Of a DNA stretch of 64,000 bases, positions 1 to 11,335 are shown one piece after another. Origin of the DNA: Prunella strophiata (taxonomy: Eukaryota > Chordata > Aves > Passeriformes > Prunellidae); assembly GCA_036583965.1 (NCBI GenBank), contig JAZBQD010000014.1, positions 40,906,990 through 40,970,989 of the forward strand, in the 5' to 3' direction. Below the pieces are notes generated by a model. The model made no database searches and was not told the DNA's origin. It saw only the letters and a program-made list of their open reading frames with translations. The position numbers and the translations under genes were made by a program. Each line of letters opens with the position of its first letter. Positions within the stretch are counted from its first letter, which is position 1.

Positions 1-218
1 CTCAAATAGTTACCCAGGGTGTGAAAGTAGAATACTCAAACTCAGGCCAGTAGAGTGGGAGAGATGGACTTGGACCAGTAAAATACCTACTGGAGGCTTC
101 CACCTAGGTCCTTAAATTGCTGCTTGCACATTTTCTTTAGTGGTATAACTTTGAGCTAGAACACATGTCCACAGTAGGGACATGTAGGGATTAATGCATT
201 GCTTTCTTTTTTAATTCA

Positions 219-220
<2 letters not shown>

Positions 221-250
<30 letters not shown>
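221..250. repeat. poly-T tract (T30)
   Basis: Thirty uninterrupted T residues are followed directly by CCAG. This could be a length-variable homopolymer, the reversed poly-A tail of an old retroposed copy, or the polypyrimidine tract of a 3' splice site. No recognisable retroposon body flanks it, so the plain homopolymer reading is preferred. Confidence 0.95.
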
Positions 251-1620
251 CCAGTATATGCTAACCTTCAAGCTTGCAGCAGTGGAACAAATTGTCACAG
301 GTGATTTTGTTCTACATTGCATGAATTAAGTAACTGAATGACAGAGGAAGGGAGGAAGTGTATGTGACTCCAGCTTTCAATGGACATAGCCCTCTTTTGG
401 CAGAAGACCCTTCTGGATTAAGTGTCATCCTCACTGTACACTTCTGTAGTGATGTAGAAAGAGCCATTTCCTCAATCCACATCCTCTGCTCAGAGAGTTT
501 TACAATACAGTAGTGAAGGCATTCAAATAGAAGAAAATTGTGGTGCTGAATCCCTGAGGGATAGATTCTAATGAAAGGAAAAATAGAAAGTAAATTCTGC
601 CTTCAAAAGGGAAAAGAGTTAAAGCAGAAAAAGGAAATTGCAAGGAACTTTCTCCTGAGAGCTTGGAGAAAATTATCTTAAATAACTCCACAGAGATTAA
701 AAATAACTTCCAATTTACTTCTCCTATATACCTATGGTAAAGGTTACTGAATGAGTTATGTTAGGTGTATGTGGAATTCTGGAAAGGAGAGGATAGAGCC
801 TTTTCAATATTATAATTTTTTTTATATTTTATTTTAATGTATTTTATTTTTATTTTTCCACATAGAACTGTACCACCTCAAAGCTATGGCTTCATATTCA
901 TTAGGTAAATTCAACACAGAGATATTCTGATTATACTCAAACTCAGCTTGTGAATTAAGGATATTTAGACTTAAAGTATACATATGAGAAATCCCAATGT
1001 TGTCATGTGGAAAAGAACACTACTAAGGCACTGCACATGAGACACCAGAGACTTCAAGAGTCATGTATTTATGATGAATGCATTGGTTCTTAGAAAATTT
1101 TAAAAATTTGGGCTTTGACTTTCCTACATTCCATGCTTACCCCACTACATGAAAAACTGTAACTTTTATCCAGTAAAAATCCTTTTTTTTTTTTTTTTGT
1201 TACCATTGGTGTTATTTTTCTTAAAATGCAAGAAGTGTGTAAGTTTTATCTGCTTGTGTGTTTGAAAAAAATTTACTTTCCCCTTTTCTCTTATGCTTTT
1301 TTACCCCCTCTCCCTGTACTCCCTGGTGTAACTATGTAAAGGAAAAAAAATACTATTTTAATTTCCCATTCACAGTGTTTTTTATCCCAGGTTTCATTTG
1401 CAGCTTTAGCCAATAACTCTTCTTTCCTGATGTCACATAACATTCCTTAAAGAAGAACCAGAATAATACACCCCAAAACTGCCCTAAAACATCCAGAGGG
1501 GATTTGAAATATAAATTTCAGCAGAAAATTATCTTAGACACATATTAAACTCACTTCTTTTGCTTTGCAATTATAAGCAGCTTTCTTTCTCAACAATTCT
1601 CTCTGATTTGACGCACTCAG

Positions 1621-1721
1621 AAGACCTGGTCTACAAGACATGCCTTGCTGCAGTGCCCAGAAGCACGCAGGAGAAAACACCTAACAGCAAAAGTTTTTTA
1701 GATCTAAGAAAACTGAAGAAG
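1621..1721 (+). other. weak candidate exon (101 bp)
   Basis: A pyrimidine-rich stretch ends in CAG at 1620, and a donor-like GTGAGT follows AAG at 1722. Between them one frame is open for 33 codons after a split first codon. It uses 2 nt of the first codon and ends in phase 0. The other two frames contain stops. A 46-bp segment at 255-300 (CCAG before it, GTGATT after it) ends with one leftover base, which is phase-compatible with this segment. The peptide matches no family I can name. Downstream exon-like segments do not continue the frame well, so chance is the leading explanation. Confidence 0.12.
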
Positions 1722-4700
1722 GTGAGTTACGTTTGTACTGATGATTCATACTTAACCTTCGTGGTTTGCTTGCTTGCCATATGCCAGCATCACTAACCCA
1801 GGGGTGCCAAAAATTACCATTGATCAATAGTTTGAAATTGCAGCTCTTGAACTTTCACCTTTAATTCTGCTGTGCTGTAGTATGTGTTCAAACATCAGCC
1901 TTTTAGAATTATTCATTCTGGCTGCAGATAAGCATTGCATAGACATCTGCAGAATGTTAAACATGCATTTCTTTCTACCATGAAATAAGAAAGCCATTTT
2001 ATATGAGCTCCATGGTGGAGCTTCTATAGTCTCAGTTTAGTAGGCAGTCTGGGGACATTACTATCTCTGTGTGGTTAATTTAAATTTTCCTTCAAATCTG
2101 ATACTACAAAACTTTTTTAAAATAAGCATAGTTATGTATATGAGAGGTGGAGTGGGTGTGATTTGATCCAGAGGCTTTTGAACTACATGCAAAAATTTAC
2201 AGTGACCACAGTGGGCTCTGGAAAGGAGTCACCAGACCATATTTTTAAGGAGTCTTTAGATCTTCAAAGACTCCAGACTTATCTCTGTAGTTCTGAACTG
2301 TAATGTTGGGCTTTTGCAAAGTCCTGCCTAATGTGTGAATAAGATCAGTGAGTAACAAAGGAGTTTTCAAGGCTAAGGCAGAATACAACTTTTTAAATAA
2401 AAAAAGAAAGATAATTCTCAAAGCAGACTCCCTATGTAACCTTATTATTGTTATAAGAAGAAATGGTTGACACATAAGGTGTGCAATATAATAAAAGTGA
2501 TTATTTTCATCTTTTAAGGGATGTGGGAGAGGGAAAAAAACTCTCACTAAATTAAAGCACATTTGGTCATAGAAACATTGATACTTCAATTTAATGCTTC
2601 CTGTTTAGTGTAGGTATTCAGTGTGAGATTCACTTTAGTTGTCTAAGATTTGTCATTTGGTCAAGCTATTTAATTTATTTTCTCTTTTGTCATTCAAAAA
2701 AAGTGAGGCATCTCTAGCTGTTCATTTATCCCCACCCTATTTTAGACACCTACACAGGACTCCTCCTCTGTGTTTAACTTCTACTGACTCTGCAAATTGC
2801 TTAGATGACAAGACTTGGATTCAGCATCTGTGCAGGCTTAGAAGTAGATAAAATGAAGAAGCCACTTTTAATGACAATCCACCTTTAATATACATAGCTG
2901 TAGGAATTTCAGAAGGAGTTCAGTAACATTCAAGCACAAACTAAATGTGTACCTTGGTTGCTAGAGAGGAAGTAATATCTCCAGACTTTTCATTTTACCT
3001 AAGTGGTTGCTTATTAAAAGCAAAGGAAAAAAATAATTAAGTTCTTTGCTTTCCGATGGAGTTTAGTCTTCATATATTACCTCTAGTCCAACATCAAGAT
3101 ATTCTTTGTGTGGTTGGCAGGCTTATTAGGAAAAGGAATTCCATGGATTCATAAAGAAATTTTAGGGAAATTTGTCAGATCAAAAGTAGTGTTCTGAAAT
3201 TCAAAGTTTTTTTTGTTCACTGATGCAGTGTAACATGTAAAAATCCAGTGAAGACAGAGAAAAATAGTAAATACTAGCCAGAACAAGAACTCAGGGCAAA
3301 AGTCATTAACAGTGCCAATCATAGGAGTCATTACTCTGATTCTTCCTAGCCTGCAGCTTCTCAGTGCTATCTGCTAATAGAGGCTGGCTGGCCTCTGAAG
3401 TACCAGTGCCTGGGAAGTTCTTATTTCAAAGGAAAGAGAATCTCTGTAACAAGACTAGATATATCAGCTTTTATGGTCAACACTGCTACTATGGCCTGGC
3501 CAAAAGAAAAGGCAAATAATTATGAACATTTGAAGCTTACCACACACCTTTCAGTATTCATGGTCAATGACGGTGACTTCAAAGTCTTTTATTTCTCATA
3601 GCAGTCATAACTAGACAAACCAAATTTTTGTGAACTTTAAGACAGAGTGTACTTCATAATTAGTAAAATAAAGTGAAGAAAGATGGCAGATTATTTAATG
3701 TATAAGAAAATACATATTTTTTGTTGCTGTATTTTAGTCCTTATGTCCCACAAAGCTGGAAATGTCATAGATCTGCATTCTGGAAGTTTAGTCTATATTT
3801 GGACCTTGGTAACTTTCTTGTATTTTCCTCTATTTCTTTTCTCCATTCATATACTTTTTTCCCCTCTAAGTAATATGCATTAAACTTTAAATACAAATTT
3901 TTCAGTGTGAATTTTCTTTGTCAATTATGTTGCTATTTGCAAATCATGTAGACACTATTTGAAATGACATAATATTTTGAAGTATGCCTGCCACTTTTTT
4001 TCATATTTATAAATAAAATTGTGTTTCACAGCCATTCCTTAATAAGTGTTTTCATAATGTCTATTTGTCTTATTTAGGCTCTTATCCCAGCTCCCAGATA
4101 TAAGTGGTTTCCTAGTCTGGTCAGTTTGTAATTCAGCTTAATTGCATCACTAGTTTGGATAGCATTTGGTAGAGAACTTGGCATACCATACCTAAAATAA
4201 CCTTCTGAAAAGGACAAGCAGCCTTGAACCTGATTTTTTTTTTTTTTAAAAAAGCATACAAATATCTTTCCCTTTTTCTTCTTGAATATTGTATTTATGT
4301 TTTTTCTTTATTTTCCCCAGCTTTCTGCTTTCTTTGGGTGTTGTTTTGAACTGTGGATTTGTTTTCATTTCTCCACCATATGTTTTGTTTTTTCTTTTTT
4401 TGTGCCTATACACTTATTCATGCTTCTTCTTTCAGAAACTTTCACCTCTATCGCCCCCTGAGACTGTTTGGTAAGTAAAAAGCAGTTTATTGATAGTACA
4501 CTGATATCTTTTGACTTCCTTAAAAGCCTGTTGCTTCTTAGGTTTCAGTCTAGCTTTTATGGTGGAAAGCCATCCTAAGATTCACTTGGATTATCCATTT
4601 TTTTATTTTTATATTTGCAATAGTTACCATATATTCAGGTTAGGTGAATAAGGAATTGCAGCTCAAGATTTGTAGAAGCACTGACTAGCCACTGTGAGTA

Positions 4701-7414
4701 GTGACTGAGTAAGTTTACACATGGACACAAACCTACACACACCCATAACATACCCCTGCCTCCCTGCTGTTTTTTTGAATACCATTTATTTTGAGATAAA
4801 ACTAATTAGCAATGCATATATTCCCAGGTCCCTCCTTATCTTTATCATTCACATGGAACTCAATATCTGCAGGGCTCTACCAGCTCTAAGATGTGGATGT
4901 AAAAATAATGAAAAAAGAAAAAAAATATTATTAAAAAATTATTTTGGTAAGAATTTTTAACTAGATATATATTCCATTTCAGTGTTTCTCCTTCCTAGAT
5001 TACATTTCAAATATTTGTTAGACCTTTGTCATATCAGCTCCACATGCTGGAGAAAAAGATGCTCAGGTTGGAGGAGAAAAAAATTCCAAAGCAAATTATT
5101 GCATAATTTTTCCGCAAGTGTTGCTCAGGATACTCTGTACTATGAGGCTTTTTTTTGGTTTGTTTTTGGTTTGGCTGGCTTGTTCATTTGTTTGGGATTA
5201 TTTTCCCTAGAAAGTTTACTAGAAATTCCTAAAGGACGTTTCACTAATTAGTCAAAAATAAAACAAGCCTGCAGTTCACATATGACAACTCTGTCTTCAT
5301 TCTGACATGTATTTTGCCATATTTTGCTTTATTTTCTTATAATTTAAATCTCTTTCACAGCCTTCCTGGCTCATATTTTTCTCTTTGCAGATGCAGAGAA
5401 ATATTTTCTGTTGCACTTGACTTCTCCAGTCTCCAGGTCCCTCTCAATTTCATCATGTTCACAGGTGATGCCAGCTCTTCTTTCCAGGCCGCTCTTTATA
5501 AAGAGAGGCAAAAGACAGTGCTGAAACACTGCCTAGAGAGCCTTTCTGACAGAGATAAGCACCAGCCGTTGCATTTCTTCAGGTTTTTTTTTTTTTTTTT
5601 TAAAGGTTACCTCTGCTGGAGAGCTCAGAGGCTGAGTAGAAAATATCAAAAGGAGTAATGATTTTATCAGAGTCTGTCTGGTGCAAGGAGGAAGTGCAAA
5701 CAAAGGGCTCACTTATGCATATTTTATATAACCCAGTGGTAATACCCTTTCTGACTTAATCAAATCCAGAAGTCACACCAAATCACTCTTTAAAGAATGT
5801 GATTTGAGGAGAAATTTTGAGATAGTCTATTAAACTATTTTATAATCTTTACAAATCATGTGCATGTTCATTATTTTAAGAAGGAAAAGAAAAAAAGCAC
5901 GAGAAAATACATTGCAATTACTTGCAATTGGCAATTTAGATGTCACTAATCTACTATGAATTCATTTGTCTGTAGTGAAAGATCTTGACATTTTCATATA
6001 TAAAACCAGAACTTTGGCAGGTGAATTTAATGTATCTATTTTCAGCTGCCTCCTTTCCTAAAACACTTAGTGGCAGGATATTACGGCAGCATTCCTGCAA
6101 GTCTCACCAAAGGGATGATGCTGTCAGTGAGTGTAAGTTTGCATTCCCTCTTGACAGATGAGAAAGAAATTGTTAAAATTTTTAGCCATGTCTGAAGATA
6201 TAGCTTCAATTTATTCTTGTTTCTCTAATTTGCTATTCTGGATTTTTTTACCTTTCACAAGTTTATTCTGATTTTGTTTAGTGATTTGTTTTTTTTCACC
6301 AATGAAGTTGCTAATGATATTAGATGTTGTAGATGCAGATTTATGTCTGTTCAGCACACTTCAGATTCACATACTTTGTCCTATTTCTATCAAAGTGTGG
6401 TTATGCATATGAGAGGCTAATCTGTCCATGTTTCTACTCATGATAGCCTCCAGGAAACTTCCTTTAGTGGAATGAAAACATTTCAAACAGTGAGAAATTG
6501 GAAGCTTGTGACCCATATGGCATTCCTATTGAGTCAAAAGCCCAAATACTCTTACCAGCTGATGTGACAAGACTGTAGTGAAAATGTTCACAGTCAGAAG
6601 GAACTGTTTCCTTGCTTGCTGTTGCTTTGTGCTGAAAATCTTCATAAATAAAGTGCTCCCAAATGCTGAAAGGAGTGGTTTGATTCTGATAACTGCAGGC
6701 ATGCACATACTTTTTTTCCCTGCTGCTATAAAGAAAATGCTTTCTTTATTTTTCTGTTTATTTGTTAGAGTGAGATTTTCTACACTTTCAGGTTTTGTCT
6801 TACTGTCTCCCCAGAAATGATACAGTAAAAGAAATGGTAAACAACAAGTACAGTTCTTCGAGGTATGTTCTAGGGCTTACAGTAGTGATTATACATGTGG
6901 ACGTGCTGCCACTGCTATGTCCAGGAGTTGCCAGAACAAGGTCCCTAGTGTTACAATTCATTTCTTCATATATAGCCATTTCAGCTTATTCAGTGTAAAT
7001 CTAGTATATTGCTCAGCATTTATCTGTTTTGGCAATTTCTTAAACAATTTGATAGCTTACATTCCAGTCTGTCATGAAAACCATTTTCACAAAATGTATC
7101 AATCCCCACTATGGCTTAAGAAAGGTGTCAGGTTTTCCTATGAACTCTATGCACTCTAATTTAGATTTTTCAGCAGGTGTGGTTAGTAGTTGTGCTCTGT
7201 GATGGCATAAAATGTAGTCAGTTCTCTGTTGCAAAGCTTAAAATGGTTGATTTCATAGCAATTGGGGAAAAGGTCATGACAAAAACTTCAGGGCTGCAAA
7301 TTTACTTAAAAAAAATTGAAGCACTGTAATCACTGAAACGCAAGTAGTTATTTTCCCATGGGACTTTCTTGATGTATGTTCCAATAGTGATGGTACTCAG
7401 TTAATTACCTAATT

Positions 7415-7438
7415 AAAAAAAAAAAAAAAAAAAAAAAA
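7415..7438. repeat. poly-A tract (A24)
   Basis: Twenty-four consecutive A residues. If it is a retroposition tail, the body should lie just upstream on the plus strand, but no recognisable transcript-derived sequence is visible there. It is treated as a simple homopolymer. Confidence 0.95.
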
Positions 7439-8142
7439 GAGTGCCACAAAGCTATAAGCAGAACAACTATTCACTGTCATTGCCAAATAAGAGCCATGGA
7501 ATGCCTTGACACCCACACAAGTTACTCTTGCTGCTCGTTGTGGCCAGCTCCATACATTTCATTTAATATGGTGCTCCAGGGAACCACTGAAGCTTCATTG
7601 ACTCAAGAACATGTCCTATTAAGTTTCAATGGATTGTGGTAAGAATATCATCAGGTAGCCTACAGTAGCTAAATTTTGGAATCTTTTAATATGGAAGTAA
7701 TGTCAATTAGGAATGAAATAACATGGCTTTCACCTCCCTCTGTTTTCTTCTCTTTTTTTTTTCCTGACATTTTTCTATCATACCTTCTCAATAGGTATAA
7801 ATATGAAATAATAATTAAGTGATCCAGTTTTCATGGAAATCTCCATCATGGGAGAATAAATTTCTTCTGCTTTGTTAGTGGATTCTTTTACAGGCATGAA
7901 AAGGGAGTTTTAATGTCCAGGTTAGAAAAGAAAATGCATGGAAGGCATAAAAAGTTTGATTTTCCTAATTCAGTGGTTATAATACATAAATCCCAAGGCA
8001 GAAACAGTTGCATCTTGAGGGAATAAGTGAGCTGAAATAATTTAGAAACCTCACTTTTGTAGAATACCAGAAAGGATGGTTTTTTTTTTTTATTGGAAGG
8101 TGATTCAATGGGTATTAATAAAATCTACCCATGGCAAGACAA

Positions 8143-8165
8143 TATTTATTTATTTATTTATTTAT
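8143..8165. repeat. (TTTA)n microsatellite
   Basis: About five and a half copies of the tetranucleotide TTTA. It is a short AT-rich microsatellite of a type common in vertebrate genomes. Confidence 0.9.
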
Positions 8166-9056
8166 GATAATGAGAACCTGTCTACTTCAAGTTGGTTATC
8201 CCCATTTGGAAAGATTTGGTACTTGTCTCTGAAGGTTTGTTTTATCTAATTTTTTGTACTCTGAGAAAAAATTTTCATTACTTCGTACTCATGGATGGAA
8301 AATTCAAGGTTTATGTAAAAGGATGGAAGCACTCTCAAAGATGCAGAATTTCTTTCTGGGTTGTGTTTTATGTTTGCAGAATATGCTGGATTTGGAATTG
8401 AGAAAGTCAGAATGTCTAAGGGATAATGTGAAGAGCACTTAGGATTTTCCCTTTGCTTTGTGAATTTCTAAAAAATAATGAGCAAAGAAATCAAAGAGAC
8501 TGCACAAATTCAGAAACATGCTTAACAAGGAGGCTTTTCTTACACTTGTGAGAAGCAGATGCAGTAGTTATGCTGTTTTCATTGTAAACGTGAGCTTTAT
8601 GTACAAGAATACTCAAGCATAGTGGAAGCAATGTATGTTCCTTAGAATGTCCTGAAATGACATACAGAAGAAGTCAGAAAGGTGAGCATGTGACATGGAA
8701 TCATGTAAGCTATTCCCTTGACAGGCCAAGGAGAATATTGCAAGAGTACTTTAAAATGGAAATGGGACCTGCTCTTAATTCAATTTCCTGTATAGGAGAG
8801 GAGAAGTGGAAACAGGAAGATATTCTTTTCCATATGGTTCCTGATAGGGGTGAATGATAGTGTATATTGGATGCAAAACAATACCTGTTTTAGAAGCATA
8901 ACATAAGCCTTTTCTCCATTTTAGGACACATTTATACATTTGTAAAGCTCTGAATGCTGCTCACAAGTTCTTAAGAACACAAACTACCATTGGTCTCAGA
9001 GTGAAAATGTTATGAATTCTTGTCAGCTTGGAACCTGAATGTGTGGAATGTGTGGC

Positions 9057-9236
9057 TTGGTTTTGGTTTTGGTTTTGGTTTTGGTTTTGGTTTTGGTTTT
9101 GGTTTGGTTTGGTTTGGTTTTCTTTGTTTGTGGGTTTGTTTTTGTTTGTGAGGGTTTTTTTGCTAGTTTGTTGGGTTTTGTTTGTGGTTTGGAGGTTTTG
9201 TTCCTGGGTTTTTTGTTTTTGTTTTAGTTTTTTTCC
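9057..9236 (+). repeat. (TTTTGG)n repeat and T/G low-complexity tract
   Basis: Seven perfect TTTTGG units (9061-9102), preceded by TTGG, pass into TTTGG units and then into about 120 bases of irregular T/G sequence. The plus strand is almost free of C throughout. Translated, the perfect part gives alternating Phe and Trp or Val and Leu codons, so the open frames across it are repeat artefacts and not proteins. The regularly spaced GG pairs could form two-layer G-quadruplexes on this strand. That is an inference from spacing only. Confidence 0.95.
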
Positions 9237-11312
9237 CCTGTGGTATTCTGAATTGTGAGAATTCTATCCGGCTTATGAAACTGCTGTTTCCAAAAGTGCT
9301 TGCAAGGAAACATGTACCACAGTCTGTCCCTCAGAGACCAAATACATATTTTTTTTCTCTGAAAACCTAAGAAGTCTTCTGGGCATCTCTGGAGATGTTA
9401 TAAAGAAACAAGCAGGACATATTTCACTACTAAGTACAATCTTGTCTACATATTTGTTGGTAGCTCTAATACCTCAGAAAAACCTGTGAAACAGATAAAA
9501 TTTAAGACTATAATGTGCAAGATCAACTACCTGTGAACAAATAGGTTCAAAACCCGAAAAACATAACCTACCCCTAAACCAAAAAAACATGGAAAACAAA
9601 AATATGTATCTGTGGATACACCAATAGAATATGATAGAGAAGGATGACTAATATTATGTTGTCAATATAAAGCTGCCATGAAAAAGGGAAAAGTAGCAGT
9701 GAGGAGCTACTAGGCAAATATTGATGAAATCGTCAATGGTTTTGCAGGAAGGACTGATAAGAGCTCACCTGAACTCCTGTTTATGTGACAGGTAGTAAAT
9801 GTTTAAAAACTGAGAAAGTCAACCTTCAGGAAGTGTGCAAAATTAATTTCAGAAGACCATTTCAAAGTGCTGTCACAAAGGGCCTGAAAACTCATATGAA
9901 GCAGCAATAGGAAAATGAACCTAAATGTAATTGTTCTCTACTAACTGGGAACAACGGTTGGAAATAGAGTTCAACACTGTAGAAAAATACTGCTGTAAAA
10001 AATATAAGCTTGAAATAAATTAATTTAGCATATAAACAACTTTATGAGTATTAATCATCAGAGTATTTTAGAAGTTTGACAAGTTTTTAAATAACACTTG
10101 TTTATTGTATCATGCAAACAGAAAGGATAGTATGTGATGATCTGCAAATACATTTCATAATTGCGAAATTTCTACTTACCTTTTTTTAAGGTCCTTAAAT
10201 ATTCCCAGAAATGCCACTATCCAACATTAAAATATAATGGCATACATAGTTTACCAAATGTTCATACTGGTACAATTTTATAAGCATACATTCTAGTCTA
10301 TGTAAGACACATTCAATTTAAATTCTGATAAGAGCTCTCTTCAGTTTTATTTCTGTTTCATTTGTAGGTCCAGCCTTTTACCTGGAACTTCCTAGGCTGT
10401 CTTTGTGATGTCCCTTCAGAGCTCATACAGCACTTCCCGTATCACTCAGAACATGTGTGCTTGTGCAGGCAAGTCTGACACCTGCACAGGTAATAAAGCT
10501 TGCCCAGAGGTTTAGCCAGCTTCTACAAAATTCAGTAAAATCCTGGTAAATAATCAGTCTCCAGTTCTTCTGGTCTATTCAAGTTAATTTTGAAACCAAT
10601 AATCAGGGATTTCAAAATTCTTCTCAAAGGGGGCTAGATGTTATCTCATGCCCTTTTTTTCCTTAATGTCAATGAAGTAGGAAAACAAGAAAGTAGCTTG
10701 TTTAACATCAAACAGCAGGTTCATAGGAAAGTTGTGAATAGTTACCAGGAATACAACTTTGGCACTTGAGTCTTCAGACTGCACTGTCTTTAACAGTTTG
10801 AGTTCATACATTATTTATACCTACTCACAAAATTACAGTATTCTGCAATACTGAAGAGTTCAGCATCTTCCTGCATTTTGCAAAGATCAATTAGAAGCAA
10901 GCATTTTGCCAGAGCAGGGAGATGTTTTTCTTGCCTGAAATACTAAATCAAGATTTTCTTATTCTGGTCTGCAAAAGGACAGACTTGGCTACAAAATGTC
11001 CCCTAAAACTCAAATTTGCAGAATCTAAATTACAGTATGTTGATTCTTCTTGTTGTTAGTGGTACAAAAAATATGCAGCTTAATATTTCAGCAATATCAA
11101 AGAATAATTATACAAATAATGTAATATCAGATCATCAATAAACCTTGTGAGACAATAAAATTTATATTAATGAAATAAGAAGGAATTGAAGTACATTCTC
11201 GTGCTTCCATGACATTTCAGTGTCCTTTGAAGTGCATATCAAAGATGCTTTGAGAAAATATGCACTAAATGACCACTCAAGAGGTCTTTAAATACATCAT
11301 AGGACAAAAATG

Positions 11313-11335
11313 TTTTATTTATTTATTTATTTATT
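11313..11335. repeat. (TTTA)n microsatellite
   Basis: A second short TTTA tetranucleotide repeat, similar in length to the one near 8.15 kb. Nothing retroposon-like is seen next to it. Confidence 0.9.

Larger units (their letters stand above)
1..9056. other. AT-rich unique DNA, no supported gene
   Basis: I see no complete gene in this stretch. It is AT-rich, CpG-poor DNA with scattered T runs. Open frames of up to about 114 codons occur (for example minus 2245-2589 and plus 5314-5658), but their products match no family I recognise and lack domain-like character. Exon-like segments at 255-300, 1621-1721, 4436-4470, 6046-6126 and 6815-6862 have plausible splice borders but do not share a compatible reading phase across the set. 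The first two are discussed separately. The stretch is best read as intergenic or intronic. Confidence 0.7.

Noticed and set aside
2245..2589. 114-codon minus-strand open frame
   Set aside because: Low-complexity Phe/Leu-rich product with no recognisable domain.
5314..5658. 114-codon plus-strand open frame
   Set aside because: It is rich in Phe and Ser from T-rich DNA and ends through a run of T residues that gives poly-Phe. An internal exon-like piece (5391-5464) is open in two frames, which argues against real coding constraint.
9057..9120. Interstitial telomeric repeat
   Set aside because: The unit is TTTTGG and not the vertebrate TTAGGG, so it is treated as a simple repeat.
9028..9258. 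Open frame with alternating Phe-Trp residues
   Set aside because: It is a direct translation of the TTTTGG repeat and not a protein.
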